Part shown: in pieces, positions 47,482 through 56,671 of the stretch | How positions within the stretch are numbered: the stretch's first letter is position 1 | Layout of the letters: every line of letters starts with the position of its first letter | Source of the DNA: Bacteroidales bacterium | GTDB taxonomy: Bacteria; Bacteroidota; Bacteroidia; Bacteroidales; JAADJA01 | Assembly (NCBI GenBank): GCA_021740645.1 | Contig: JAIOZL010000001.1 | Location: 186,001-250,000, forward strand | Length of the DNA stretch: 64,000 nt | Reading direction: 5' to 3' | Translations under genes and position numbers: made by a program | The notes under the pieces: generated by a model | Told to the model about the DNA's origin: nothing | Databases searched by the model: none | What the model saw: only the letters and a program-made list of their open reading frames with translations

Positions 47482-48396
47482 ATGCTTCAAACACATTTCG
47501 GAGAAATAGCAGCTTTGTTTACTGCCTTGTTCTGGACGGTCACTTCTATGTCGTTTGAAGCTGCCGGAAAAAGGATTGGATCATTAACCGTCAATTTAAT
47601 CCGTTTATATACCGCCTTCGGGATTTACACTATTTACCTTTGGATTGTCAGGGGATTACCATTCCCCGCTGATGCCACGCAAGAAGCTTGGATTTGGCTA
47701 TCCCTTTCCGGGGTTATTGGTTTTGCTGTGGGCGACTTATTGTTATTCCAGGCTTTTGTGGTTGTGGGTGCAAGGATATCTATGCTGATCATGGCGCTGG
47801 TGCCTCCCATTACAGCTTTAATGGGATGGATTTTAATGGGAGAAACCATCACAGCCATTGGATTTTTAGGAATGGTTTTAACCATTACAGGCGTTACCAT
47901 GGTCGTATTAAAAAGACCGGCCCCCAGTTTGATCCCTGGAGGTAAAATAAAACGATTCTCTTATCCTATAGCTGGAATCCTTCTGGCATTTGGTGGTGCC
48001 ATAGGGCAGGCCGTTGGATTAGTGCTTAGTAAATACGGTATGGCCGACTATGATGCATTTGCAGCTTCGCAAATAAGGGTACTGGCCGGACTGGTGAGTT
48101 TTACATTGATCTTTCTTTTTATGCGAAGGTGGCAGCATGTACGACGGAGTTTGAAAAACAGAAAGGGAATGTTGTTTACGATATTAGGTTCTATCTTCGG
48201 ACCTTTTCTGGGTGTATCTTTTTCTTTACTGGCTGTACAGCATACCGAAACGGGTATTGCAGCCACCATTATGTCAATCGTTCCTATATTGTTGATCCCT
48301 CCTGCTATTTTTCTTTTTAAAGAAAAAGTTACACTACGGGAGGTAATTGGAAGTTTTATTGCCGTAGGAGGTGTGGCAATTTTATTTTTACAATAA
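47482..48396 (+). CDS. EamA/DMT-family transporter
   Basis: This protein has 304 residues from ATG 47482 (MLQTHFGEIAALFTALFWTV); a TTG six codons upstream opens the frame but overlaps the candidate promoter. It has ten hydrophobic helices in two repeated EamA halves (first about 1-140, second about 160-304). Typical segments are FTALFWTVTSMSFEAAGKRIG, GETITAIGFLGMVLTITGVTMV and, in the second half, IVPILLIPPAIFLFKEKVTLREVIGSFIAVGG (conserved Glu-Lys-Val region). The family exports amino acids, nucleotides or other small metabolites; the substrate is unknown. It is flanked on both sides by GC-rich hairpin repeats. Confidence 0.92.
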   Translation: MLQTHFGEIAALFTALFWTVTSMSFEAAGKRIGSLTVNLIRLYTAFGIYTIYLWIVRGLPFPADATQEAWIWLSLSGVIGFAVGDLLLFQAFVVVGARISMLIMALVPPITALMGWILMGETITAIGFLGMVLTITGVTMVVLKRPAPSLIPGGKIKRFSYPIAGILLAFGGAIGQAVGLVLSKYGMADYDAFAASQIRVLAGLVSFTLIFLFMRRWQHVRRSLKNRKGMLFTILGSIFGPFLGVSFSLLAVQHTETGIAATIMSIVPILLIPPAIFLFKEKVTLREVIGSFIAVGGVAILFLQ

Positions 48397-48411
48397 ATAA
48401 ATTCTTTGGCC

Positions 48412-48464
48412 TGAGTAGCCCTAGTGAGCAGCCCTGCTGAGTAGCCCTGCCCTTCAGGGCAGGG
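48412..48464 (+). repeat. Triple 13-base tandem repeat ending in a GC-rich hairpin (right of the EamA gene)
   Basis: Three consecutive units, TGAGTAGCCCTAG (48412-48424), TGAGCAGCCCTGC (48425-48437) and TGAGTAGCCCTGC (48438-48450), run into the hairpin CCCTGCCCTTCAGGGCAGGG (48445-48464), followed by GAGAAAAA. It has the same plan and orientation as the repeat before the EamA gene. It could also terminate that transcript, though no T tract follows. Confidence 0.78.
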
Positions 48465-48544
48465 AGAAAAATCCAATTAGGAATTATTATAAAACTCTTT
48501 CAGGTTTTTGTTGTTTTATTTTACAAACTATAAAAGCAATTTAA

Positions 48545-48757
48545 ATGAAAATAAGTGCACGAAATCAACTCAGGGGCAAAGTCAAAAAAGTGAATACCGG
48601 TAGTGTAAACTCAGAAGTTATTGTTGAATTGGCACCGGGTATTGAAATTACAAGCATCATTACAAAGGCCTCAGCGGAGGATATGGACATTAAACCCGGA
48701 AACGAAGTCTATGCGGTAATTAAAGCTTCAAATGTAATATTAGGTGTGGATCATTAA
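48545..48757 (+). CDS. Molbindin-like TOBE/Mop domain protein
   Basis: This 70-residue single-domain protein begins MKISARNQLRGKVKKVNTG, followed by VIVELAPGIEITSIITKASAEDMDI and KPGNEVYAVIKASNVILG. This is the classic Mop/TOBE pattern of molbindins, which bind molybdate or tungstate in oligomers for storage or homeostasis. No molybdate transporter or molybdenum-cofactor genes are in the window. Its stop codon abuts the stop of the convergent next gene with no base between. Confidence 0.92.
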   Translation: MKISARNQLRGKVKKVNTGSVNSEVIVELAPGIEITSIITKASAEDMDIKPGNEVYAVIKASNVILGVDH

Positions 48758-50275
48758 TTATTGAACGATCAGCTTTTTCGTATCCGTCAACAGCCCGTTG
48801 AGGTAGAACTGAACCAGGTAAATTCCAGGGTTCAAATCACCCTTATTAAGCACCACTTCCGGTGAATCCTTAAATTCCATTAGTTTAATTCCTGTAGAAT
48901 TAAAAATGGAAATAACCGAATTTTTCAAACCCTGGGATTGAGTTTTGATTTTGGACAGATTTTTCATTGGGTTGGGTGCTATGCTTATTACCAGTTTTGA
49001 GACCGGGAGATCAGTGGTACTTACTAATAAACTGTCGCAATTATAAGGTTCACCCCATTCTTCGGTGCCTTTTTTATAGTAAACCAAATATTTGTGGTAT
49101 TCATATCCAAAATCTCCATATTCCCAAAACGGCCCACCCAAACCTTCAAGGTAATAGGAGTTGGAATAATATTTTTCGTCAGTGATGATCGGCTCAATAC
49201 AATCATGTGGAGCTACTGAAATAAATCCATCATAGAGATTTTTTCTAACTTTATTCATTTCGCTGTCGTATTGCTGCTTATACCAGCGGTATTCATAATA
49301 TTCCGGGTTTCCCTCCTTAAAGTATTTATCGGGTACATCATTTAAAGCCGGATCGGAGTAAGCATTGAAATCCATTTGGATAATCAGGGTGTCGTTTTGG
49401 AAATGAATCGTATCGTATCCTGAACCCAAATACTCGTAGTGAAGTCGGCCACACCTTTTAAATGTATATTCAATAAGTGTTTCGTTTACATATTGTTTTC
49501 CTATAACTTCATGAATGGTTTTAAAATAATAATTATCGCCCCACATCAATGCATCTTGATAGGTGTGAAATTCATCCCCAACCTCGTAGTCAAATATTTT
49601 TTCAATTGATAAATTTTGTATGCCAATTTCAGGTTCACTTATGCCCACAAGTTCGTATTCCATGATTTCATCTTCCAGGAAGTTATCAATAAGATCGGGG
49701 AAAACTTTAAAATTCAGGGTTTGGATCAATCCGTGGTTTTCACTAATCAGGATGTATTTGTCGTTGATAGGATGGATCATAGGTTCGCCATTACAACCGT
49801 AAGCCTGGAAAGTGATTTTCTTCACCATGTCGGTAATGCCTAAAAAATTCATTTGCGTAAGCGATTCAAGCTGGGCTTTGTAAATCGCTCCGGTAATAAA
49901 GTTAAAACAAACCCATTCATCACCTACATCAGCCTGGGGTTTGATAAAAACAGGCCCATCGTATAAATCGTAAAACAGGGTTGTTCCGTCATCCAGTACA
50001 TCTATTCGTTTCCCGATCCAAGAGGGCCAGCTGCCGGAATAACATTCCCATTGCCCGTTCTCAATCCCAATGACCGGGAACTGATAATAAGAGGTAGTAT
50101 CTTCATTAATGGTAATGGAATCAATTTGGATGGCGTGGTATGATTGCTCTCCGGTAAAATTAATATCTGATTCGGAAAAGTAATATGTAGCATCCGTTTT
50201 AATACATTCAAAATTTTGTGAAAAAGCCTGCAGGAAGAATATTCCTAAAAGACAAATGAGGCTGATGCGTTTCAT
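48758..50275 (-). CDS. T9SS-sorted secreted protein of unknown function
   Basis: This 505-residue protein has a signal peptide (residues 1-19, LICLLGIFFLQAFSQ). The C-terminal ~80 residues are a T9SS sorting domain (ISIAPNPMKNLSKI, VISIFNSTGIKLMEF, LNPGIYLVQFYLNG). The body is acidic and aromatic with many Tyr/Asp/Glu residues; I recognise no catalytic motif. Segments such as QPQADVGDEWVCFNF-like spacing recall the 'DUF-type' secreted proteins seen only in Bacteroidota, but I cannot name a family. It is divergent from the 50.4-kb lipoprotein gene. Confidence 0.75.
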   Translation of the reverse strand: MKRISLICLLGIFFLQAFSQNFECIKTDATYYFSESDINFTGEQSYHAIQIDSITINEDTTSYYQFPVIGIENGQWECYSGSWPSWIGKRIDVLDDGTTLFYDLYDGPVFIKPQADVGDEWVCFNFITGAIYKAQLESLTQMNFLGITDMVKKITFQAYGCNGEPMIHPINDKYILISENHGLIQTLNFKVFPDLIDNFLEDEIMEYELVGISEPEIGIQNLSIEKIFDYEVGDEFHTYQDALMWGDNYYFKTIHEVIGKQYVNETLIEYTFKRCGRLHYEYLGSGYDTIHFQNDTLIIQMDFNAYSDPALNDVPDKYFKEGNPEYYEYRWYKQQYDSEMNKVRKNLYDGFISVAPHDCIEPIITDEKYYSNSYYLEGLGGPFWEYGDFGYEYHKYLVYYKKGTEEWGEPYNCDSLLVSTTDLPVSKLVISIAPNPMKNLSKIKTQSQGLKNSVISIFNSTGIKLMEFKDSPEVVLNKGDLNPGIYLVQFYLNGLLTDTKKLIVQ

Positions 50276-50382
50276 TGGTTTTATTGTTTTGCTTAGGATA
50301 AAAATAGTGAAAATAAAGTAACATTCGACATAAACCTTAGTAAAAGTTTAGAACTTAATATTTAATCCTACGTTTATTGTTT

Positions 50383-51963
50383 ATGCTCAATGCAACTAAA
50401 AACATTCTCTTATTTTTTTCCCTTTCCATGCTGATATATGGTTGCCAGAAAAACCGGCCTGAACCCTCCTGGGAAGTGGAAGTATTAAGCCCGCTTATGC
50501 TGGATACCGTTTTTCTGACTGATGTTATCAGCGATACCCTGATAAATATCAACCCCGACCATACCGTATCTTTTGTTTTTAGTGAGAAACTTTATGATGT
50601 GAATGTTGATTCGCTTGTGCAATTGCCAGATACCATTTTTAGCTGGAGTTTTAAGGTCCCGGTTGAAATAACCATACCCCCTGAAGGTACCATCATTGAA
50701 AACTTTGACTGGCCCCTCGACTTTGCTTCAATGGGCTTAGGTGATGTTAAAATGGAAAGTGCCCTGATCCGGTCGGGGAAGTTAAGGTTTGAAGTACTTA
50801 ATGCACTAAGCAAAGATATCTTATGTGAGTTTGGGATCAATTCCGCAATAAAAAATGAAACCGATACTTTTTTAGTTTCAGAAGTTGTTCCCCATGGCCA
50901 GCTTACATTCGAAGAATTTGATCTTTCAGAATACCGCTTGAATATGGTAGGCCTTGAAGATTCGGTGTATAACACACTGAATTACTTCGTGGGATTATAT
51001 AATGATGACCAATCCTTACTCGTGGAACCAAGCGATTCCTTTATCGTAAATATCCGTTTTATTGATATTGTGGTTGATTATGCCAAAGGCTATTTCGGTC
51101 AGAATACTTTTGGACTGGGTCCGGATGAATATCCATTTTCGTTGTTCGACGACCTGGATGTGGCAGGCTTCTCAATTGAAGAAGCAGATGTACAGCTTAA
51201 AATAAAAAACCAATACGGCATTGAAGCGGATTTTATCATTAAAGAATTAAAAGCAATCAATTCCCAAACGGGTGAAGAGGCTTCTTTGGAAAGTCCTATG
51301 GTTGATTCCGCTTTGTACATCGACAGGGCTTTTGAGATCAGCCCGGGATCAGGAATTATTGAAGCCTCTGTGCATACCTTCGATTTTTCCCAATCCAATT
51401 TCGGGGAGTTATTCTCTATTATGCCCGATAATATCTCCTATACCCTTGAGGTGAATACCAATGTTTTTGGCGATACTAATGATATAACTAACTTCTTTTA
51501 TTATGATGCTCCCATTCAGGTATTTATTGATGCTGATGTAAGCAAAGGAGTTATGATAGATGATATGTTTGCACAAAACCGTGTGGAGTGGAACGGGCAG
51601 GGATTAAAACTCGATAAAGTGAAGAGCGGAGATCTGGTGCTGGTGTTTACAAATGGTTTCCCGTTTACTTTTAGTTTAAATATGTACCTGGAGGATGAAA
51701 ATCTTGAAGTTGTGGAAGTACTTATACTGGATGCATTTATTGAATCGGGCACCTTGAATGCGGAAAATGCAGTAGATGAAGCCGTAGAAACAAGAATTAT
51801 CCAACCACTAACTGAAAGTTTAAAACAAGTGATCAGGGAAGCTGAATACGTGACTTACGAGATACTGATCAATTCAGCAGATAACCAACATGTAAAGATA
51901 TATTCTGATAATTCAATGAGTTTGAAAGTAATCGGCGATTTTCAGTATTTAATAGAACAGTAA
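50383..51963 (+). CDS. Lipoprotein of unknown function
   Basis: I start at ATG 50383, two codons after an in-frame TTG, giving 526 residues with a lipoprotein signal and Cys21 (LSMLIYGCQKN). The mature protein is acidic and beta-rich, with segments like WEVEVLSPLMLDTVFLTDVI, VEITIPPEGTIIENFDWPL and KLRFEVLNALSKDI, and a C-terminal stretch YVTYEILINSADNQHVKIY. I do not recognise a named family. It leads a three-gene plus-strand unit: the DUF5723-like barrel follows after 8 bases and a choice-of-anchor L protein after that. A surface lipoprotein/barrel pair is a reasonable inference. Confidence 0.7.
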   Translation: MLNATKNILLFFSLSMLIYGCQKNRPEPSWEVEVLSPLMLDTVFLTDVISDTLININPDHTVSFVFSEKLYDVNVDSLVQLPDTIFSWSFKVPVEITIPPEGTIIENFDWPLDFASMGLGDVKMESALIRSGKLRFEVLNALSKDILCEFGINSAIKNETDTFLVSEVVPHGQLTFEEFDLSEYRLNMVGLEDSVYNTLNYFVGLYNDDQSLLVEPSDSFIVNIRFIDIVVDYAKGYFGQNTFGLGPDEYPFSLFDDLDVAGFSIEEADVQLKIKNQYGIEADFIIKELKAINSQTGEEASLESPMVDSALYIDRAFEISPGSGIIEASVHTFDFSQSNFGELFSIMPDNISYTLEVNTNVFGDTNDITNFFYYDAPIQVFIDADVSKGVMIDDMFAQNRVEWNGQGLKLDKVKSGDLVLVFTNGFPFTFSLNMYLEDENLEVVEVLILDAFIESGTLNAENAVDEAVETRIIQPLTESLKQVIREAEYVTYEILINSADNQHVKIYSDNSMSLKVIGDFQYLIEQ

Positions 51964-51971
51964 AAACTGAG

Positions 51972-53249
51972 ATGTTTAGAATTAAAAATACAGGGATCAT
52001 ATTGCTTGTGTTAATGGCAAAGTTAACACTGGCTCAGCATGCAGATTTTAATCATTATTTTCCTGGAAACACTTCGGCTTCTTCGCATGATGGTATAGAA
52101 GCAGTTGTTTTTGTTTCTGAAGCGGCCAACTCAAATGTTATCTCAAATGGATTTATAAAAAAGATAAGGAATTCAGAATTTTTAGATGCATCCACAATCA
52201 ATCAGGAAATTAATAATTTTAACGATGGCAAAGCCCTGTCAGGCACAATCCGAAGTCTTGGCGCAGGGATATGGATTCCCAATAAAAACAAGAGCCTGAC
52301 ATATTACTTGGGATACCAGCATCAGCAGTTTCTTGACAGCTATCTGGATGAGACCCTGATTAGCCTATTACTCAAGGGAAACGGCCCCTATGCCGGTGAA
52401 GTGCTGCAAATGCCCCTTTCGTCCTATTACGGTATTTATTTCAACCAGGTAAAAGGAGGTGTGAAATTTGAAATAAAGAGCCAGAGCAGTGTTGTTCACC
52501 AGTTTTCAGCAAAGGCAGGCTTAGCCTTCGGCCAAAATTACAATTGGTATCAACTCACAAATTCAAGTTTTTATACCCAACCAGATGGTGATTACCTGCA
52601 AGTGGATATCGTAGCTGAAACCCGGCTTTCTGATACCGCCTGGGCAGAGGTGACGGATATAAATGGTTTTGGAGCTTCAATGGATATAAACTATGGCTTG
52701 TATAATCCCAATAAATTTTATCTGGGATTAAATGTCAATAATCTCGGATTTATCAATTGGAACGGAAATCCTTTTACCGCAAGCATGGATACCAGCTTTG
52801 TTTTTGAAGGTTTATCCAATGATACCATTTCAGGAATAAATGGAAGGATACCTGATGATTTTTCGTATGATAACCTTCGGAGGTTATTTTTTAAAACTAA
52901 TGACGATGCTCCATTTTCCCAAGCACTCCCTTTAGTATTAAATGTTTCAGGAGGGTTTTTCCTGAACGAGGAACAATGGTACATCGGGATAAATGGATTT
53001 TATTATCCCACCCTTGAGGCTAATTATAAACTTGAATTTTTTACAACCTGGAATCATAAGGGTAAATTCCAATTTACGCCAATAGGTACTTACAGCAGCT
53101 ATGAAAAAATTAATTTTGGATTGGCATTTGGGATTACTCTCACTGATAAAGTTTATCTCTCGGCGGGTAGCCAGTATCTAAATAGCGTATTTTCTGAAAG
53201 TGCTGTAGCAGGAACCGGCGGCTTTTTAAGATTGACTTTTCTATTGTAA
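51972..53249 (+). CDS. Outer membrane barrel protein, DUF5723-like
   Basis: This 425-residue protein has a signal peptide (residues 1-21, ILLVLMAKLTLAQ). It has regular amphipathic strands ending in aromatic residues (GAGIWIPNKNKSLTYYLGYQHQQF, GASMDINYGLYNPNKFYLGL, QWYIGINGFYYPTL) and a final strand FLRLTFLL. The family assignment to DUF5723, a PorP/SprF-like barrel group, is from overall pattern and is tentative. It follows the lipoprotein by 8 bases and precedes the anchor-L gene by 34. Confidence 0.65.
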   Translation: MFRIKNTGIILLVLMAKLTLAQHADFNHYFPGNTSASSHDGIEAVVFVSEAANSNVISNGFIKKIRNSEFLDASTINQEINNFNDGKALSGTIRSLGAGIWIPNKNKSLTYYLGYQHQQFLDSYLDETLISLLLKGNGPYAGEVLQMPLSSYYGIYFNQVKGGVKFEIKSQSSVVHQFSAKAGLAFGQNYNWYQLTNSSFYTQPDGDYLQVDIVAETRLSDTAWAEVTDINGFGASMDINYGLYNPNKFYLGLNVNNLGFINWNGNPFTASMDTSFVFEGLSNDTISGINGRIPDDFSYDNLRRLFFKTNDDAPFSQALPLVLNVSGGFFLNEEQWYIGINGFYYPTLEANYKLEFFTTWNHKGKFQFTPIGTYSSYEKINFGLAFGITLTDKVYLSAGSQYLNSVFSESAVAGTGGFLRLTFLL

Positions 53250-53283
53250 ATAACTATCTTCGTGGTTTATAATATCTGCTAAA

Positions 53284-54618
53284 ATGAAAACCACATACAA
53301 AAGGGCCATCCTCACAGGATTCGTGTTAACCTTTCTTTTTCAAACCTGTATTTATTCTCAAATTCAAATTGACGCTACGGCCACGCCGGCTGATATGGTA
53401 GAGTTTATGATGGGGCCGGGTGTTTATTACGATAACATAACTTACCAGGGTGCCGACATCGCCAAAGGAATTTTTACCAGCGGAAATTCTACTAATATTG
53501 GTTTGGATGAAGGTATATTTTTAACCTCTGGTGCGGGCTATATCATTCCGGGACCTAACATGAGTTCATCATCGGGAGTCAGTAATGGTCTGCCAGGCAA
53601 TCCCTGGTTAGATGCCATTTGTACAGCCTCAACCTATGATGCTTCTGTTCTTGGTTTTGATTTTGTGCCATTAAATGATACGATAAGATGCAGGTATGTA
53701 TTTGGATCAGAAGAATACAATGAATATGTAAACTCCTCTTTTAACGATGTTTTTGGTTTTTTTGTCAGTGGGCCAAATCCAAACGGTGGTAATTACGGCC
53801 TTGAAAATATTGCGCTGATTCCCGGGACGAATGAAGCTGTTACCATCAATAATGTGAATAATGGGTGGTCTACGGGCGGTATTCCCCCCAATGGTCCCTG
53901 TACTAATTGTGAATATTTTATAGATAATACAGGCGGATTAACAATTGAATACGATGGGTTTACCACCGTATTAACTGCCTGGGTATTGGTTATTCCTGGG
54001 GAGACCTATAATTTTACATTTGGTACCGCTGATGCTGGGGATCATATTTTTGATTCTGGAGTTCTGATGGAAGGAAATAGCTTTAAAAGTCCTGGCCCGG
54101 CAGAGTTTTTCGCCTTTAACTTTTTAATGGAACACAATCCCGACTTAGCTTTTGATGTCATTGGTGAAATAGAAGGGCACAATGTTTTCCTTTCTGTTCC
54201 GGATGGTACAGACTTAACTGATCTGGTGGCTTCGTGGGAAGAACATGGGGCGGATGTATTTATCGGGGAAGAAAGGCAGTTGAGCGGACAAACAGCCAAT
54301 GATTTTACCAACCAGCAAATTTACCATTTGGTAGGGTATGAGTCAGCTGAATGGAATGTTTTCGTGGATGTGGTTGTCGATGTCCCTGACTTATTATTCA
54401 GCGAGGTAAAAATTGGCCCAAACCCTGCAGTAGGAGAAATCCTGATTGAAAATTCATATGGCTTTGAGTTGACACTATATAACACCCTGGGTGTAGTTAT
54501 ATATCATTCTGGTAATTCTCAGAATAAATCGATGATTGGTGACCTGCAAGCAGGTATCTATTATATCAAGCTAAAGAAGGAGGGGAAAACAGAAGTCAGA
54601 AAGATCATAGTGAAATAG
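53284..54618 (+). CDS. Choice-of-anchor L domain protein with T9SS sorting domain
   Basis: This 444-residue protein has a signal peptide (residues 1-25). Residues about 30-265 match the choice-of-anchor L domain: GIFTSGNSTNIGLDEGIFLTSG, then LGFDFVPLNDTIRCRYVFGSEEYNEYVN, DVFGFFVSGPNPNGG and TYNFTFGTADAGDHIFDSGVLMEGNSF. The last ~75 residues are a T9SS sorting domain (KIGPNPAVGEILI, LTLYNTLGVVIYHS, KTEVRKIIVK). These domains occur in large Bacteroidota surface adhesins. It is secreted and surface-attached; ligand unknown. It is the last gene of the unit and convergent, 11 bases from the next. Confidence 0.88.
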   Translation: MKTTYKRAILTGFVLTFLFQTCIYSQIQIDATATPADMVEFMMGPGVYYDNITYQGADIAKGIFTSGNSTNIGLDEGIFLTSGAGYIIPGPNMSSSSGVSNGLPGNPWLDAICTASTYDASVLGFDFVPLNDTIRCRYVFGSEEYNEYVNSSFNDVFGFFVSGPNPNGGNYGLENIALIPGTNEAVTINNVNNGWSTGGIPPNGPCTNCEYFIDNTGGLTIEYDGFTTVLTAWVLVIPGETYNFTFGTADAGDHIFDSGVLMEGNSFKSPGPAEFFAFNFLMEHNPDLAFDVIGEIEGHNVFLSVPDGTDLTDLVASWEEHGADVFIGEERQLSGQTANDFTNQQIYHLVGYESAEWNVFVDVVVDVPDLLFSEVKIGPNPAVGEILIENSYGFELTLYNTLGVVIYHSGNSQNKSMIGDLQAGIYYIKLKKEGKTEVRKIIVK

Positions 54619-54629
54619 AAAATCAGATT

Positions 54630-55298
54630 TTAATTATTAAAATTAGAGGGAACCAGCACCTTTTCATTTTCCCATGTCCCCACAAGTTCTTTAGCATGGA
54701 TAATTTTACTTTCCTTATCCAGGAATTGACCTGAGGTGTTTTTCTTGATAATCTTCATTTTCCCGCTCAGGATGGCCTCTACTACTAATTGCTGAAGCTC
54801 CTTAGAAGAGAGGTTTTTATTTTTTTGTCCAATTTCTATTCCCTGCAGATTGTTCCATAGGTCCATTTCAGAACCTGCCTTATCCGGTAAATTCCCTTTT
54901 CCTTTTTGTATTCCTTTTTTCCATCTAAGATAACTTCCTTTCTCACGTGATTTGCCCAGTTGTTTTGCTTTTCGCCAATGAATCTTTTGGACAAGTGAAG
55001 CCATCCAGTAGGCATGCTTAAATGCATCTACCTGCCCGCCATTAATGTCTCCATCAAGGCTGTCGGCTGTGGCATATTGCTCGGAGATTGCCTGGCAATT
55101 AGTTGAAATTTCAAAGGTTTTTCCGGCAATGAAAATATGTTTAATCGCCCAGCATTTTTCTGGTCTGCTAAGTGACTGAAACGACTTATATCGTTTTGAT
55201 TTTTGTGCTTCAAGGTTGTTTTGGAAAAGGATTACAAAACACACAAATACCATTATTGACTTCCATTCTCCGATTGCTGACTTTCGATATATTTTCAT
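54630..55298 (-). CDS. DUF6973-like exported protein
   Basis: I start at ATG 55298 (MKIYRKSAIGEWKSIMVFVCFVILF), giving 222 residues with a signal or anchor. The open frame reaches back to 55385, only 9 bases from the divergent aminotransferase start, which would leave no room for promoters. The core GQVDAFKHAYWMASLVQKI, followed by DLWNNLQGIEIG, fits the DUF6973 pattern (DAFxHAYW..A), from memory. The conserved His could be catalytic or metal-binding, but no activity is known. Confidence 0.65.
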   Translation of the reverse strand: MKIYRKSAIGEWKSIMVFVCFVILFQNNLEAQKSKRYKSFQSLSRPEKCWAIKHIFIAGKTFEISTNCQAISEQYATADSLDGDINGGQVDAFKHAYWMASLVQKIHWRKAKQLGKSREKGSYLRWKKGIQKGKGNLPDKAGSEMDLWNNLQGIEIGQKNKNLSSKELQQLVVEAILSGKMKIIKKNTSGQFLDKESKIIHAKELVGTWENEKVLVPSNFNN

Positions 55299-55358
55299 CT
55301 GAAAGGCAAGTATAACAATTATTTCATCAAAGATAAGCACAGTATATTTTAAATTTTT

Positions 55359-55366
55359 TACATTTG
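55359..55366 (+). promoter_or_regulatory. Candidate -7 element for the aminotransferase gene
   Basis: TACATTTG matches TAnnTTTG exactly and lies 27 bases before the start codon. No TTG is present at the expected -33 distance. Confidence 0.4.
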
Positions 55367-55393
55367 TCTTCCTTTTGTTAAACAATAAACTAT

Positions 55394-56596
55394 ATGAGCA
55401 TTATTTCGGAAAGGATCAGGAAATTATCAAATTCAGCCACACTGGAGATGGCGCAAAAAAGCAGGGAATTGAAAGAGAAGGGTGTGGATGTGGTCAACTT
55501 GAGCATTGGAGAACCCGATTTCAATACGCCTGATTGCATCAAAAAGGCAGCGATAGAAGCCATCCATAATAACCATAGTCATTATACACCAGTACCTGGC
55601 ATAATGGAGTTGAGACGAGCGATAGCCAAAAAGTTAAAGAAGGAGAATAAGCTAGACTATAGCCCGGATCAAATTGTTGTTTCGAACGGCGCAAAGCATT
55701 CCATTGCCAATGCCATTCTCTGTTTAGTTAATCCTGGTGATGAGGTCATTGTTCCTTCTCCTTATTGGGTTTCTTATCCTGAAATAATCAAACTCGCTGA
55801 AGGGAAAATGGTAGATATACCGGCCTCCATACATCAGGATTTTAAGATCAGTGCAGACCAATTGCAGGCAGCCATTACGGACAAAACAAAAGTATTCCTT
55901 TTTAATTCTCCCAATAACCCTACGGGTTCGGTTTATACAAAAGAGGAATTAAAAGCTTTCGCAGATGTTTTGGCACAGTACGAAAATATTTTTATTATCT
56001 CAGATGAAATTTATGAGTACATAAATTATAATGGGAGCCATGAATCTATTGCACAGTTCGACTCAGTTAAGGATAGGGTTATTCTGGTTAATGGGGTATC
56101 CAAAGGGTATGCGATGACAGGTTGGCGGATTGGCTATACTGCTTCTTCTCTCGAAATTGCTAAAGCATGCAATAAACTACAGGGACAAATTACATCTGGA
56201 GCTGCTTCGATTTCTCAATATGCCTCACTTGCCGCTATGGAAACAGTTCCTTGTGCTTCTAAAGATGTACAAGATATGGTGATGGCTTTTGCTGAAAGAA
56301 GAAATCTGGTACTGGATAAACTGAAGGCTATTCCGGCCATGAAAAACAATGAACCCCCAGGCGCCTTTTATGTGTTCCCCAATATTTCATATTATTTTGG
56401 GAAATCGCACGGAAAATATACCATCAACACGGATAGTGACCTGTGTTTGTACCTGCTTGATCAGGCCCATGTGGCTACTGTTCCGGGGGATGCTTTCGGA
56501 AATGCCAATTGTATCCGAATATCATATGCTACTTCAAAAGAAAACCTTATTAAGGGATTTGACAGGATGCAGGATGCCTTAAACAAATTGAAATAA
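55394..56596 (+). CDS. PLP-dependent aminotransferase (aspartate aminotransferase type)
   Basis: This is a 400-residue class I/II aminotransferase. Conserved positions are visible: LSIGEPDFNTP near the N-terminus, SNGAKHSIANAI, FNSPNNPTGSVY (the Asn of NPTG contacts PLP), ISDEIYEYINY (the Asp-x-x-Tyr that binds the cofactor) and NGVSKGYAMTGWRIGY with the Schiff-base Lys. A C-terminal CIRISYATS contains the substrate-carboxylate Arg. It most likely makes aspartate from oxaloacetate and glutamate, but side-chain specificity cannot be fixed from sequence alone. Cytosolic. Confidence 0.94.
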   Translation: MSIISERIRKLSNSATLEMAQKSRELKEKGVDVVNLSIGEPDFNTPDCIKKAAIEAIHNNHSHYTPVPGIMELRRAIAKKLKKENKLDYSPDQIVVSNGAKHSIANAILCLVNPGDEVIVPSPYWVSYPEIIKLAEGKMVDIPASIHQDFKISADQLQAAITDKTKVFLFNSPNNPTGSVYTKEELKAFADVLAQYENIFIISDEIYEYINYNGSHESIAQFDSVKDRVILVNGVSKGYAMTGWRIGYTASSLEIAKACNKLQGQITSGAASISQYASLAAMETVPCASKDVQDMVMAFAERRNLVLDKLKAIPAMKNNEPPGAFYVFPNISYYFGKSHGKYTINTDSDLCLYLLDQAHVATVPGDAFGNANCIRISYATSKENLIKGFDRMQDALNKLK

Positions 56597-56644
56597 TATA
56601 GGAAAAGCCTTAACAAATAAATAAAAGTGTTAATCCAGGATGCC

Positions 56645-56652
56645 TAAATTTG
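56645..56652 (+). promoter_or_regulatory. Candidate -7 element for rfaE1
   Basis: TAAATTTG matches TAnnTTTG exactly, 19 bases before the ATG at 56672. No consensus -33 is seen. Confidence 0.4.
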
Positions 56653-56671
56653 CCTAACAGAGGATAATACA

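Noticed and set aside
55299-55385. N-terminal extension of the DUF6973-like gene
   Set aside because: It leaves only 8 bases to the divergent gene and hides the signal sequence.
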